64,000 nucleotides of DNA from Aphelenchoides besseyi (GCA_024699855.1 JAMPIQ010000001.1:13764001-13828000), one strand, 5' to 3'; shown: positions 1-13,441, counted from the stretch's first letter. Numbers and translations: made by a program. The notes: generated from the letters alone by a model not told the origin.

Positions 1-1
1 A

Positions 2-703
2 TTTGTGGACCGGTGGATTGGAGACGGTTGTCACTACAGTTCGTTGGGGCATCTTGTACATGATACACCATCCAGACATTCAAATGCGTTGTCAACGGGA
101 ATTGGACGAAGTGGTTGGTGAATTGCCGTTGACTTTGGCGCATCGAAATCGAACTCCTTACTTGCATGCGGTGTTGGACGAATTGCAGCGAATTGTAAAC
201 GTGTTACCATGGAATATCCCGCATTGTGTGAACAAAGACGTTGTGGTTTGTGGTCACTTGATCAAAGATAAGTTTTTAGGTTGTCATTCAATTCAAAATG
301 TTTAGCTGGAACAACGGTGATGCCTCAGTTGGGTGCAATAAACTTTGACGATCGAATTTTTCCGAATCCCGAAGAGTTCGATCCGACTCGATTTCTGAGT
401 CTATTCAACGGCGATTACACTCCATCACCGTTTCTCTTGCCATTTGGAATGGGTTAGTTAGAGATTAGAAATGTGTATTGAATTCGATTTGCAGGTAAAC
501 GAGCGTGTTTGGGAGAGTCATTGGCACGTCAGGAATTGTATTTGGTTTTTGGTACGCTACTCAAAGAGTTTGTATTTGACGTGGATCCAACAAGTTCGTT
601 TTCTCTGTACGTTCATTAACTCCAAAGCTTTTCAGTCGGATTGCCGTGTTTGTCGCGAACTGCCGGAATGGCAAACGTTCGTTTTAGAATGCAACAATCG
701 TAA
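2..703 (+). CDS. Cytochrome P450, C-terminal part (5' end outside window)
   Basis: Haem-thiolate monooxygenase, C-terminal third only because the window cuts the gene. Exons read 2-267, 306-452, 495-593 and 636-703, and the phases agree across all four. Seen: an I-helix/K-region stretch with ELQR (usually ExxR), FDPTRFL (the PERF-like region), and the haem-binding loop PFGMGKRACLGE with the cysteine ligand, split by an intron inside the loop. The last exon gives a short basic tail and ends in TAA at 701-703. P450s of this kind oxidise lipids or xenobiotics at the ER membrane; the substrate cannot be told from this fragment. The first intron starts with ATAAGT instead of GT (see findings), so this copy may be mutated or use a rare donor. 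The family call is firm; the subfamily is not. Confidence 0.88.
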
Positions 704-1025
704 GATCAAAAATTTTTAGGTCCCCAAATCGACTTCTTACGTTGTCAAACGACGATCTGTGGAGGTTTTCGAGGAGAATTAAGAATGATTGACATTCAGT
801 ATCAAATGTCTTGTTTGTTAATAAAAAAATTAGCTACAATTGGAAAACAAGTGGAGTGATTCTAATACGCAAACGGAAAAAGAATTGTGCTGTCGAAGTT
901 TTTCTTGGTGGCCGACTGTAATGGCGAATGATTTGCATATAAAAGGGAGAGAGTGAAATTAGTTTGAGCTCATTTTCCGAAATTGTTGAAAGAGAAAAAG
1001 GTGTGTGCTTGAAATCTGCTCCGAG

Positions 1026-4000
1026 ATGCCCAATTTTGTGGAACGTCAAATGGCAAAAGGAATGGAGAAGTCAATAAAGGCATATTTTGTCGTCAAGCAG
1101 TTGTAATGCAAAGTTCATTTCAGACAGCAGTTGATCGTCAGTTGGGCGGAAATGCCGAAGAAGACGACGAGGAAGAGAATCAGGTAAGTTCAAGTGTTCT
1201 TGTTTCAATAGCCATCAATGTTTCAGGGCGGTGATGAACAGGACGAAGAAGGAGGAGGTCGAGGTCGCAAGTTATTACGCAAATTAAGTGGTCGTTTTCG
1301 TCGTCGCAGATCGGGCTCGTCGACAAGCGCTGTCTCGAAATCCCCAGCCAACCGACTTCGAAAGCTATTTAAACGAAATAAAGATCAAGTCATGGAATCA
1401 GATGGTCAGGAAACGCCGGTTCAATCATCTGATCCTGAGATGGTTGAAACAGAAACTCCCGTCCAAAGTTCCGATGGCCAAACGCCTTCTGATCAGGTTT
1501 GGAAAAAAGAATAAGACTAACTGATTATTTCAGGTTACATCGGATACCGATGGAGCATCAAGAGCTGGATCGGATTGGACAAGCGGTGATGGATCGGCAA
1601 GCGAAGCTGAGGACGCAAAGAGTGGAAGGCCGAAACGATCGGAAGCCAAAAGCGACGAGCTCCGACTTCTCGAAATGAGACCAGACGACGCAGTCGCTTA
1701 TGATGCTCGTGCCAAAATGGCCTTCACTGTTCGTGTTCGTGTGATTGAAGGAAAGGAATTGCACGGCGAGAATCTGAATCCGCTTGTACGCATTCATTTG
1801 GGCGGCAAAACGCGAACCACACGTGCGATTTCGGGAACCGAACAACCGCGTTGGGATCAAACTCTAAGCTTCAACATGCGCACTTCCATCGAAGACTTAG
1901 CTCGTTTGAATTGCGAATTTAACGTAAGTAACGCAAAGAATCGGCCTTGTTAAGATTTATTTTGAATATGGCTGCTAGTGTCGTTGTTTCAGGTGTATTC
2001 TGCTCGTCGTTTGATTCGTGACTCGTTGATTGGACGTTTTAGCATGAATATGGGAATCGTGTACAAGAGTCAAGGACAAGCAGTGGTAGAGAAATGGTTG
2101 GCCCTGATGCCCGGACAAGATGAAGAGGAGAATAATATGGGAAGTGGAGCAGAAATCCGTGGATTTGTCAAGGCCTCGGTTTGTGTCTTCCACGTCAATC
2201 AAATTCCTCCATCGTTGGTGGCTCGTGGCGGAACGGACGACAACGTTCTTTATCGTGCACAACTGCTCAACTACTGTCTTCGTGTAAGTTCAGTAACATA
2301 GAAATCGAAATCAATTTGAATTCTAGTTTCGAGTCTACAAACTTTGTCAACTCGCCGATTTCATTCGTTTTCCATACAAAGACAATCAGAAAGCGCCGGG
2401 AAACGTGGCAATTGAGATCTTGATTGGTCCCTATCGTGTGATGAGTTCGTTCCACTCGTCGGGAGATGGAAACGTATACATTCGTGAAGAGCTTCAGATT
2501 CCAATCATGTGGCCGACGGTCATCAAACAAATTCGCTTTCGTTTGATCTTACGCACCAAACGCGGAAAGAAACGAGTTCTTTGTACGGAGTTCATAAACT
2601 TACGTCAATTGTGCCAACGCGGAGAACGTGGTTACTTGCCGTCTTTTGGTCCTTCATTCATCAGCTTCTATGGTCCCGGAATTTTGGGAAGCAATCCGTG
2701 GAAACGCTGGGAAGCAAATCAAATTCGAAACGGAAAAGAGCCGGGTACCTAGTAAGTTTTTGAGTATCAAATAATCATACTCTAAATCGTATTTTTCAGC
2801 TTTTGTGGAAGCGTCTACTTTGAGTTGTTGTGCGAAGAATCGAAAGTTCAAAATACGCACGTAATCGACATACCGATTTCAATAGCACAAGTGGCCGACA
2901 CACTCTACCATCAAGAACATTACACCTTCTTTTGCACCTTCTTCGCCGCCAATCTCGTCCATCACGCTTTCAAATCAAAAGACATCTACTTCGCAGTTTC
3001 GCTTGGACAAAACGGCAGCGAAGATTACAAGCGAGTTCTGTCGTGCACCAATCAGACTCTCCCTGTGATGCCCGCCTACGATACAACGTGCTCTTATGCG
3101 ATGCCATGGGGAAATCAAAAGCCAATTTGCGAGATTCTTGGCCAATGGGAAGAAATTAACTGGCGATTTGAAGCGTCGAATATTCTTCTTCAGGTAAGAC
3201 TTACGAGATGGTCATTGAATTTGATTGCAGATTGCGGAAATGATTTCTCAATGCCAAACAGAAGCGGCAATGAAGTCGGGTTCGAATCCGGAACAATGCG
3301 AAGTAGCATCAGATGTCATTTACGCGTTGGAATTAGCAGCGAAACATTTCACGACCTATCGCGAGATCGTCAATCAATCTGCTCATGCGACTACAAAGCT
3401 CGACGTGTTGCTTCACAACTCGCGACTTCAGTTCTTGGACCAGTTGTACGATACATTTGCTGAACTCAAATACAAAGGTTTCGATTCGGAAGACATGAAC
3501 GAAAGTGCTATTCGTCAACTGGGTGTCTTTTCGCAGCAAATTCGTGAGATGGCTGCCGATCCACAGCTTTCAATTCCCGACATTATAATCCACATGTATG
3601 CCGCTGGAAAACTGGTCGGTCAAGCACGTTTCTCGCCGGCTGATGTCTACTACGGTAAATCGGCGATACGTTGCGGTCAATGGTGTGGCAAGATTCGCGC
3701 CATTCCACTCAACTGGCCAACAGCTCAAATAGCGAAGACGCGAGTTAGTTCGGAGAAAGTTTGAAACTGATTGATACTGAGTTCTTAGGGTACCGAATTG
3801 CCGTGTGTTATTCATCTGAAGGCGTGGTTCGGCAAGAGTCGATTTCGTGAACAATGGCTCGAACAAATCAAACCGGCCACCATGAAATACTACGCGGAGT
3901 TGTTCTACAACGAGAAACGTCCAGCGTTTTCTTCCAAATGGACTGCATCAAAGAAGAATCCATTCACGATTTCTGATGAAAGTGGTAGCGTGGAGTTGAG

Positions 4001-7000
4001 TGAAAGCGCTATTCATCCACCAGCTGGTTGGCGTTTCGGCGGCGATTGGCAACCGAAACGTTCACACGACATGTGGGTTGGAGCTGACGCCGGTCATAGA
4101 ACATTCGAAGATGAGTGCTTCGAACTGCAACAAAAAGTAAGTTGGAAAACAGATCGATAAAATACTGAATAATTATTTCTAGGATCAAATGACCGGTGTT
4201 TGGAAAGAAGCCAATTGGACCACCTACTACGGAGATCCATTGGATAGAACGGCACTCAAAACTGCACCACGTGGTTGGAAATACGAATCAAAGTGGACTG
4301 TCGATTTGCATTGTCCGGGTGATGCCGATGGATGGCAGTACTCGATGACTGAAAAGTTTTGGGTTGAAGACATGAATGAAGACGGAACTCCAAAAGACCT
4401 TTCACCGTTGATGGAATCAGATATCATCGATACAGAGGAACTTCAAATTCACAAGTTTCGTCGTCGTCGTTACAAACGTCGCCGTCGTTTTGCGAGGAAC
4501 AGTGCTGGAGTTACGGAGATGTTTGAAGATTTGGAATCATTCGCTAAAAATTTGGACGAAGCAGGATGGGAATACGCTCAACGATTCGGTGATCCAGTCC
4601 ACATTCTCCAACAACCCGGAGATCGTTTCCGACGTCGCAGAATGGTCCGTGAATTAGTTGCAATCGGCGATTCCAATGTTTAGTAAGTTTGATGTTGACA
4701 GCAATGTCCTATTATTTAACATGACCAATCTTCTGAAGATGGCGATCTCGTAATTTACAATTGCTCTTTTTAGCAAGTTGGCAATGAGCGTTGAACCATC
4801 GAAACAGGCGACTAAAGAACCACAACAAGGAGAAGGATCTCAAGAACAGTTGAAGTTGCCAATGGATCTTCTTTCACCCCGAATCTACGAAGTACACGAT
4901 GTTGTGAGCACGTATCAATTGCGCGTCTACATTCTTTGGGGTCGGGAATTGCACACACCGAAGAAGCACGTATCTCGAGGATTTGTTCGTGTCTTCTTTT
5001 TGAATCGATGCCAAGAAACCTGTGTTGTGGAGAATTCAATGAATCCGATTTGGAACGAAACTCTCTTATTTGATCGTCTTCTGATTCCCGGCGGTGTTCT
5101 TTCGCTTCGCGAAAATCCGCCTTCTGCGGTTGTTGAATGTCACGGCGAAGAGCTGAATGGCCAACCTGTGTTCTTGGGACGTTTTACTTTGCATCCAACG
5201 GTAATCAACTCGCCTGCTGATACACGATCACAACCAACGTGGCATCCACTTAGATTCGCAAACAACAAGACGAAGTATGTTTTCTACGTTGCTACAGCTA
5301 ATGACACAAATTACAGAGGCGCTCTTCTCATGCACATGGAGATGTTTCAAGCGGATCCAACACACAAGAAGATGATTCCGGCCAAACCAGCTACAAAATC
5401 CAGACTTGAAAGCCGTTTAGAAGTTCCATTAGATGTAAGTAAAAACGGAAATCAATGAACTGTATCTTTTAGGTTCGACCGAAATTCGGCATCTACACTG
5501 TTCAGATTATGGCTTGGGGTGTTCGAAATTTAGCGCGCCATCAGATGCTCTCTGTCCGATCGCCGTTCATCGAAATCACCGTGGCGGATCGTCGCGACAC
5601 AACGGACGTGATTGAAGACACTGGTGTGAATCCAAATTTTGAACGACCATTACTCACGTTTTCCGAAGTCGAAATGCCGATTGTTCTCAACTACGCGCCA
5701 CCCATCGTTCTCAATTTGCACGATCGTCGTTCGTTCGGTCGAAGGCCGCTGATTGGCACGTGTATTGTCAAGAACTTCCAACGTTACATGTGTTCACCAC
5801 CTGCTCAACGAGACAGCGAAAAGATGGAAGCTGCATGGGAGGCGTTTGAAGCGGAGAACAAATACGAGACCAAGATGCAACAGAAGGAGTGGATTACAGT
5901 GAAAATGGCTGAACCTGAAGACTATGCCGCGTTTCCAGAAGATCCAAACAGTCCACGAATTGATTGGTGGAGCAAGTATTACTACTCTAAAAATGAGAAT
6001 GAAAAGGCACCCGGATATGAGAAGTGAGTTTATGAGGCGTGACAACACCTCTTAAATTCGCTGTTACAGATTGGGTCTTGAGCGGTTGGAAATATTCGAA
6101 TGTCAATTGGAACAAGTCGGTGCATACAACTATTTTGCCGACTTTTTGGACACATTTGTTTTTGTGAAGCCAATGACCAATGCTCTCGACGGCGACCCAA
6201 ATGCCGAACCTCGGGGTGAACTGAAAGGAAAACTCTTTATCACACCAATCAGCGAACAGAACAAAGGCAAGTTATTCATTCTTTTAACATTAAAATTCAA
6301 GTAACTGCACTTTTCAGCAATCCCCCTTACGCCTACGGGAGTTGAGTTCGACAAGCCCGTCGAGTGTTTGATACGAATTTACATCGTGCGAGCCTTCGAT
6401 TTGTTGGGTCGACGTGCTCATTGTGATCCATACATTACTATTCGCTGCGGTAACAAAAAGAAGTTCAAAGGAAAACGTGAGTATGTGCCTGACACCGTTA
6501 ACCCGGTTTTTGGCAAATGTATCGAATTGGACGTAACTATTCCGCAAGAAAAAGATCTAGTCATTTCGATCATGGATCGTCGTCTTTTGTTGGCTGGTGA
6601 GTCTGGAGCACAAAATACGGTTACTTTTGAGTTTTAGACAACGAAATCGGCTCAACCAACGTAGATCTCGAGAATCGGCTTCTGACTAAATATCGTGCAA
6701 CCGTCGGACTTCCTCGTCAATTCAACATTATTGGGCCGTTGCCGTGGCGCGATCAATTGACTCCGTTGCAAACATTGCGTCGGTTAGCTGTCAGCCAAAG
6801 ATCATAGCATATGTTCTTTAGCTATTGCTTGAAAATGAAGTTCCCGGCTCCGAAGATTCTGCGTCGCACCGACTCAACGGATGTTGGAATCGAGTTGGTC
6901 ACAGTGCCGTTTTGGTTGTCGGAAATCGAGAAGAAGTCAGCAGGCAATCCCGATCTGCTCGGTCGTCCAATACAACGTGTTGCTCTGCACATTTTGCGTC

Positions 7001-8334
7001 AAATCGGTCTGGTTCCCGAACATATCGAAACCCGAGCGCTCTACAATTCAGTCAATCCGTACGCCGAATGTGGACGATTGGAGATGTTCGTTGACATCTT
7101 TCCGAAGACAATCGACGAGCGCATTCCACCGCCCATTGACATCACTCCTCGACAACCGAAACCATTTCAATTGCGTGTTGCGGTTTTTGGTCTACGAAAT
7201 GTCATACTTCAAAAGAAATCTATGGGACGACCGGTATGTAGAAGCAATGAAAACTGGTTACAAAACAAACCTTTTAGGCAGCCGATTTGTACGTCCGCGT
7301 TTACTTGAACGGAATGTCGAAGGCCGAAAAGACGGACATTCACTATCGTTGTTTGGATGGAGCCGCTTCGTTTAATTGGCGTTTTGTTTTCGACGTCGAA
7401 TACGATGTTTTCGAGAAGAAGATTCGAGCTTACGGAAAGAAACGTATGTTTCGCAAACGATCAGCGGAGCTCGTGGATCCCGTTCTGGTTATTGAGATTT
7501 GGGATAACAACAAATTCGGACGCGATCGTTACATTGGTCAATGCTTGATGGATCTTTTGCGTTTCGAAGGTGAATGATTAGGATTAGCCATGTAATTCGC
7601 TTCGATTGCAGAAGGGCAAGTTGCTGACGACGAGATGGACAACGTGAAATACGATAAGGAGCCGCCGCTTCGAACTTGTTGTGCCGTTTGTATTCGAGGC
7701 GGTCGTTTGTGTTGGCGTACTCGATGTTGCACGAAGAAGCAACGGAAACGCGATCTCGTTCAGATGCCCAGAGCTCCGGTAAGTGAGCAAACTTCTAATA
7801 ATTAATCGTTCTGTTTAGCGCTACGTCCCGGGAAAGGTCGGAACTTTGTCGTTGTTTCAACAACGAGCGGCAGCCGGTTGGTGGCCGTGCATTTCGTCCG
7901 TTTTGCCATCGAAGCAAAAGGGCGACAAGAAGAAGAACGATCAGACGGAAAAAGATGACGAGGATCAGGGCCAAGAAGTCGAATATGTCACCGGAATGGT
8001 CGAAATGGAGTTGCAATTGATTCCGTTCGCTGAAGCAGAACTCAATCCTGTGGGCAGAAAGCGCAACAAGCCAAATCACGTAGGTTCATATTGCATTCAT
8101 AGCAACTTCAGATGTTCATTTCAGAGTCCGGTCCTGCGTAAACCGGATCGTCCGAAAATGGACTCCTACTGGTGCACGTCGCGATTGAAAGCCGGAGCTC
8201 GAATTTGTTGGAACAAATCCGGCGGTTGGTCATGCGTTTGGATCACGTTGTTCGGATTCTTCTTTCTGCTCCTCTTCATCGCGATGGCCTACCAACTTCC
8301 ACGCGTTCTGTTGGAAAAGTTAATCCCGTTCTAA
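1026..8334 (+). CDS. fer-1: Ferlin (dysferlin/FER-1 type), multi-C2 membrane-fusion protein
   Basis: Large tail-anchored ferlin that would act in Ca2+-dependent vesicle or membrane-organelle fusion. About 15 exons run to the stop near 8332. In order: an acidic and Arg/Ser-rich N-terminal extension (1218-1690), a C2 domain ([11 protein letters not shown], 1720-1950), FerI/FerA/FerB-like central helices (2000-3760), a tryptophan-rich DysF region (GWRFGGDW at 4027; GWKYESKW near 4270), then four C2 domains at about 4910, 5500, 6370 and 7160. Near the end is a hydrophobic helix (8225-8300) as C-terminal anchor, with a short lumenal tail. The C2 at 6370 has the aspartates expected for calcium binding (CDPY, IMDRR). 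A DysF region points to the dysferlin/myoferlin/FER-1 branch rather than otoferlin. Start uncertain: ATG 1026 needs a weak intron, and ATG 1108 lies in frame just before exon 2. Poly(A) signal AATAAA follows at about 8379. Confidence 0.85.
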
Positions 8335-9015
8335 CTGATTTGCTTTTAACTTGCCAAATAATTTTGTTTTTGTACGAATAAAAATGTTATTTCTTCGTTC
8401 TATTTGATAAATTCACATACTACTTGAGTAGTGGTTTTTTAAACCATGAGATGTGGAGCTGGAGTTTTAAGAATTAATGAGGACATGCACTGCTAGATGG
8501 TGAAGGATAATAGATGAAAGAGAAGCAAAACCCAATCAAATTTGGAGGTTGAGAGCACACTTTGAGTTCGCGTTGATTGCGACCAGAGAACACTTCTACA
8601 GAAAGTTCTTCTGACCTTCGATCGAATGAACATAAAAAATCTCTTCTTGACTTTGAGGTAAAATTGTCAACGATTTGAAATGCTGCACTGCAGCTTCTAA
8701 TACAATAAAGTTACAATTTTTAGATTGTAAGAGGATCTGAAAACGGATCTGCTCGTTGATTCGTAGTCGGAAATCCGTTCACGCACTAAGCGTATTGGTT
8801 TATGAGATTAGCGATGTCGAGAAGGCGACTACACGCGTTAAGCATCGAATCTTTGATTACAATTGTTAAGAAGATAAGCGAAGACTGTGCACGGAAAAAT
8901 ATGTTTATGGTCCTAAACTCACATCGTGGTTTCTGATTGGAAGTCGTGACTTTGAGTTTCTCTGTTCTTGTACGTCAACTTGTCCACTTTTTGTTGGAAT
9001 AACCAGTTTAATATA
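8335..9015. other. Intergenic, ferlin 3' UTR to ENGase start
   Basis: Contains the ferlin AATAAA near 8379 and moderately AT-rich sequence. No convincing ORF, RNA gene or repeat was seen. The ENGase promoter presumably lies within the last few hundred bases. Confidence 0.5.
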
Positions 9016-10685
9016 ATGAAACACGAAGAGGATTTGGATCATGTGTATTTCGACTGTTTCAATTCGCTTTGTGCTCGAAAAGCCATTCGACCGAAACAAG
9101 TGGACCGAACATTGAAACCGACGATCAGACGTGATGGAATGAAAACGTTGGTTTGTCATGACATGAAAGGCGGCTACTTAACCGAAGACTTGTAACTTTT
9201 TCTATCACATTTCTTGTACATTTAGTTTAGATCGAAGGAAATAAAATTTGGTGAAGACGAACAAAAACCATTCATCTACGCGTTCTTCTGGTACACCGAT
9301 CTGTTCGTTTACTTCAGCCATCACTTTATAACGGTGCCCACAATCAGATGGATAAACGAATGCCACGATCACAATACGCTTTGCTTGGGTACGTCGGCAA
9401 CTATGAACTCAAGCTTATCGTACATTCCAGGTACCTTCATCACTGAAAGTACTCGCGGTCGATCGATTTGTTCGAAGATTTTTGCCGATCAAAAGAAAAT
9501 GCAGCTACTGGTTCAGCACATGGTGGACTTAACTGACGAGTTCTTCTTCGACGGGTGGCTGATTAATATTGAAAACACGATTGATGTAAGTGATTATACT
9601 AGCCAATGTACATCAGACCTTTTAGCCACCACTCATTGGGAATCTTGCTTTTTTTGTGAGACATTTGCGAATCGAATTGAAGAAACGAATTGGTCCACAT
9701 GCTCAGGTGATTTGGTACGATTCTGTGGTTTCCGATGGATTTTTGCAGTGGCAAAATTGCTTGAATGAAAAGAACGTGTAAGTTTGTCAATTTCTTGCTC
9801 TTGATTTGATTAGTATTTCAGTTTATTTGCCGATGTTGCCGACGGTTTCTATGCAAACTACGCGTGGAATAAAGGTAACAATAACGATGGTTTTGCTGTA
9901 ATCTGTTTCAGACCACTTGAAATACTCACAGCGATTTTTGGAGCTGAAAAAATCAACGATTAGTTCAACCGATGTCTATTTTGGCGTTGACGTTTTTGGT
10001 CGTGGGTCGTTTGGTGGTGGACAGTTTAATTCTCATACCGCAATTCAAGCAACACGAAACTTCGGCTTTTCGACAGCAATCTTTGCTCCCGGATGGACGT
10101 CTGAATGTTTCGGTGGGCATATTTGTGAGTATTCCATTAATGTGTTCTTTTAGGTTCGGATATTGATGGCTTAGCAAACCACGAAGATCTTTTCAAACCG
10201 ATGAGCGATCTTTTGGTAAAAACGAGTTAGAAAATGACTACCATTTTGGGTTTCAGTATCCACATCGACTGATGAATTCGTTTGAGACTCGTTTCGATGT
10301 TGGCTTGAGAGATGGAAGAAGATTTGATCCATCACGTCGGACAATCTTTCCTTTCCTATTGGAATCCGATTACCGTCTCACTGCTGACGGTTTGATTATT
10401 CACGGAAACAAAGGCTCAACACACGTGTAAGTTCTTGTCTGTTTCCACAAATTCACTCAACAGTTTAGTTTGTTTTTGACCGATTTTCGTTGCATCAGTT
10501 CCTACGAACTTGACTATGGCTCCAAAGATGAGTTGATCGTAAGCGTTCGACTCGAAAACTCCGCCGAATCGTTCGCTCGAGTTTGTCCGTTCACAAAACG
10601 CTACGACATTTGGGAGATTTTCTGCGTCAAATTGATCGATGAACCGGCTACTTTATCTTACTTGTCCTTTCAAGTTCGATATTGA
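9016..10685 (+). CDS. eng-1: Cytosolic endo-beta-N-acetylglucosaminidase (ENGase, GH85)
   Basis: Cleaves the chitobiose core of free N-glycans in the cytosol, in the disposal of glycans released from misfolded glycoproteins. About eight exons; ATG 9016 opens a frame leading into LVCHDMKGGYL, the GH85 N-terminal signature. Further family landmarks in order: LFVYFSHH (9310), GTFITE (9430), DGWLINIEN (9550, containing the catalytic asparagine and glutamate), WYDSV (9713), the DVYFGVDVFGRG strand (9975), FAPGW (10080) and a C-terminal beta-rich part ending at 10685. Residue order follows the animal enzyme throughout, and intron phases agree where checked. No signal peptide, as expected for the cytosolic enzyme. 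Single gene on the plus strand between ferlin and the convergent YEATS gene. Confidence 0.88.
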
Positions 10686-10802
10686 AATTCCAAATGCTGA
10701 TCTTCACAATCCACTTCATTCCTTGTATTCACATAATCGTCAAGAGTTTTTTATGCTTATCCCGATTTTGTCAATAAGTACAACAGAGATCAGAGAATAT
10801 GT

Positions 10803-11647
10803 TTAGCGCTCCAACAAACTCGAATCGACCGAACCCTCAACGGAGGCCGCTCTCGAGATGCTGTCCATTTGTTTGAAGGCACTTTCGTAGTTAGTGGCTG
10901 TTTGTCGCAGTTTCTCGCGCAGCTCCGTGATCTCGTTGCTCACTTCACGTACCGCACGGTCTAACGTCTCCATCGTTTCGGTTTTAATACCGTTGACTAA
11001 AACCACGAATACTATGTTGAAGGAATCGAACCTACAGTCTGTAACCGTTTTGATTTCCTTCTTTCCAACATCTTCTTGAAGGGCATTGAACATGTGAACT
11101 GTTGGATCGGTGAATATCTAAACTCCAATTACTCGATTTATTAGAAAGAAAACAAACCAGTTCGTCGTAATGCTCGTAAAGAACGTACTTTCGACCGTCG
11201 GGTTTCGTGAACTCCGGTTTGAACAAACGCAGATAATAAGGTACAGTCACCTATGAATTTGAATTAATCGATTGAACAGTCGAATTGAACTCACCGGTTT
11301 CTCGTTGATATCAACGAAGAACAATTTGATTTGCGCTTCGAATTCACCCCAACCGGTCTCTTCGATCGAGAATCCGCGACCATCTTCGTCCAAACTTTCA
11401 ACCGCTACAAAGCAGATCAACTTTGAGTACTTGGAAACTCACTTCTCAACGGGTTCTTGTACGATTCGTGCAGACGAAACTGAACTTTTCGGATGTATTT
11501 CGTGACGTCTTCGTCGAAAAAAGGTCGAACAAACATGCGCCATCGATGAGTGTGATTGTCGGCGGTCTTGCGACTCAACGCTTCGGCCGAGTTACCATAA
11601 ACTATCGGCTTCACGAGCGTTTTGTTCACACGATCAATCTGCTCCAT
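10803..11647 (-). CDS. gfl-1: YEATS-domain protein, GAS41/YEATS4 type
   Basis: Reader of acylated or acetylated histone H3 and subunit of chromatin complexes (SWR1/TIP60 type), acting in the nucleus. The minus-strand ATG at 11647 follows a TTTCAG acceptor-like site. Exon 1 holds the YEATS hallmarks: HTHRW, a VRPFFDED stretch and VQFRLHESY followed by NPLR. The next exon carries GWGEFEAQIKLFF, also canonical, and later exons give YYLRLF, YEHYDEL and a C-terminal coiled coil (TLDRAVREVSNEI, ELREKL) typical of GAS41. Four exons or more, short introns, stop TAA at 10803-10805. It is convergent with the ENGase gene (118 bp between stops) and lies head-to-tail, only ~145 bp downstream of the NOL8-like gene, so the two could be co-transcribed. 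The size of ~230 residues matches the family. Confidence 0.85.
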
Positions 11648-11791
11648 CAATCTGAAATCACAGTCAAATGACAAGAACCGAAACAGAAACATATAAGTGG
11701 ATGATAACCGATGGAGAATTCAAGAAGCGAATTGTCAATTAAGTTTACTTGTAACAATGAAATCAACAATCAAAAACAACGAATAGAAATT

Positions 11792-13441
11792 TTATGACCG
11801 AGATGTTTGTTTGTATTTTGAAGGTTGCAGTTCTCGTTTCTTCTGTTTCAACGCCTGTTTGCTTAACTTGTTGTACATCTGAAAGCGTTCAATCAGAACT
11901 GTTCGAAAGAAGGAACTCACATTTACAAACAAAGGACGATGCTTGCTGAACCATCTGTCTATAACCATTGTGTCTCGATGAAGAGTAAACGATCGTAAAG
12001 TGTCTTGGAACTTCGGATCCTTCACATCGACAAAGAAATACGGACGTTCTGGTTCCGACGACTCAGTCGCTTTCAATGTTTCAGTTTTCTAAAAGAAACG
12101 ATGAATAAAACAAGTCAATTTACAATCACCTCTTTCTTTGCCTTCTTCTTTGGCTTAACCTCATCCTCAACATCGCAACTCTCAATTGCTGTGCTTTCGG
12201 TTGGCTCGACAGAACGTCCAATTGATGAAAGAAAACTAAACGGTTCAGCGGACTTCTTTCGTTTACCTACAAAAAGACAGAAATATTAAACAGAAATGGG
12301 AACTCACCATTTGGCTTCTGTAACTCTTTTGCGAAGGTTTCATCCATTTCATAAAATTGTCCTTCCTTAACGATTGTACCCGCTTTTTCAATCTCCTTAA
12401 CAAAATGCCTTTGAATTGAATAAGTGAAACAAACTCACGTTGTTGAACTGTTCAGCACTAAACATGCCTTTGCTTTTGACCGCAGTAGCCGGCTGATTCG
12501 CTTCCATCCACGCAACATGCTCGGGATCATCGGGATCGAAACGTTGAAACGGTCGAACGATTCTCTTTTCTTTACTCGACTTCTTTTCGATCACCGTACT
12601 TTTGATCTTATGTCCGAGAACCTTCGATAGAATCGACATCGCGGCTTTCTTCTCCGCTATCACACTGTCCTCATGGCTATCGCCGTTTACCTATAAAATC
12701 AGTGTGAAAACCAACCAACGAAACCAACCTCTCCATTCTCATCGTCGCTTTCCACAAATCGTTCGTCGATCCGAAAACGCTGATCGTGACCAAATCTAGA
12801 CTCCAACTTCGTTAATTTTGCGCTTTTGGCACCGACTAGTCGATTCTTTAGCAGATCTTCGGGATTCTGTTCGTTCAAAGTGGGATCTTGATCGTCCTCG
12901 AAAAGAGTGAGTTTCCCGTTTTTCTGCTCGTCCTAAACAACCGATACAAAGCCTTCAATTGATCACCTACCTCACTCTCATCGTCAGAGTTCTTGAATAC
13001 AATCCGCTTGTTCGGCAGCTTTCCTCGACCTGCATTCTTCAGCGACTCGGACACCAACCGCCGTCGTTCTTCTTCGAATCGCTGCTTCTCCTCCAAACCT
13101 TCGATTCGACGTCGTCGAAGTTCATTGTTCTGTTTCCTATCATCCATCATCTTCGTAACAAAAATCCAAAAGGTGCAAGTGAAGACTAAGAACGTGGAAC
13201 GAAATGACCAACGCGGTAACCTCGCAAACACTCCAAACGAATTCGGAGGTTGGCGGTCAACTTGCTGTCAAATGGCATCCGAATGAGTTTGTTTATCTTT
13301 GAATTCATCAGTTAAAACGCTCACATCCGCGTTTTTTCGAAGTTTCGATCGTTGAATTCTCAAAGCTTCTTTTTCTATTCGTGATTTTTGTTCAGCGATT
13401 CGAACATTTCGAGAAATTTTGTTGTCGACGTTTTTGCTCAT
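11792..13441 (-). CDS. NOL8-like nucleolar protein (tentative)
   Basis: Lysine- and glutamate-rich protein in at least six exons, with start at 13441 (MSKNVDNK) and stop TAA at 11792-11794. Distinctive parts are a basic coiled coil (ELRRRRIEGLEEKQRFEEERR), an acidic NSDDESE stretch, the motif KLESRFGHDQRFRIDERFVE, FQRFDPDDPEH, and near the end RPYFFVDVKDP. The SRFG..RF..D.RF pattern followed by an acidic run and an RFDP motif is what I recall from the C-terminal region of nucleolar protein 8, which acts in rRNA processing; no RRM is visible here. Nuclear or nucleolar location is inferred from composition only. The frame around the second exon (about 13150-13260) is uncertain. It starts 122 bp from the divergent plus-strand gene at 13564. 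Confidence 0.45.

Noticed and set aside
3275..3300. GGGTTCGAATCCGG resembling a tRNA T-arm
   Set aside because: It lies inside the ferlin coding exon and no matching acceptor or D-arm is present.
8560..8590. GTTCGCGTTGATTGCGACC as a further family-2 LTR end
   Set aside because: Only the short core matches. No LTR-length similarity or duplication is visible around it.
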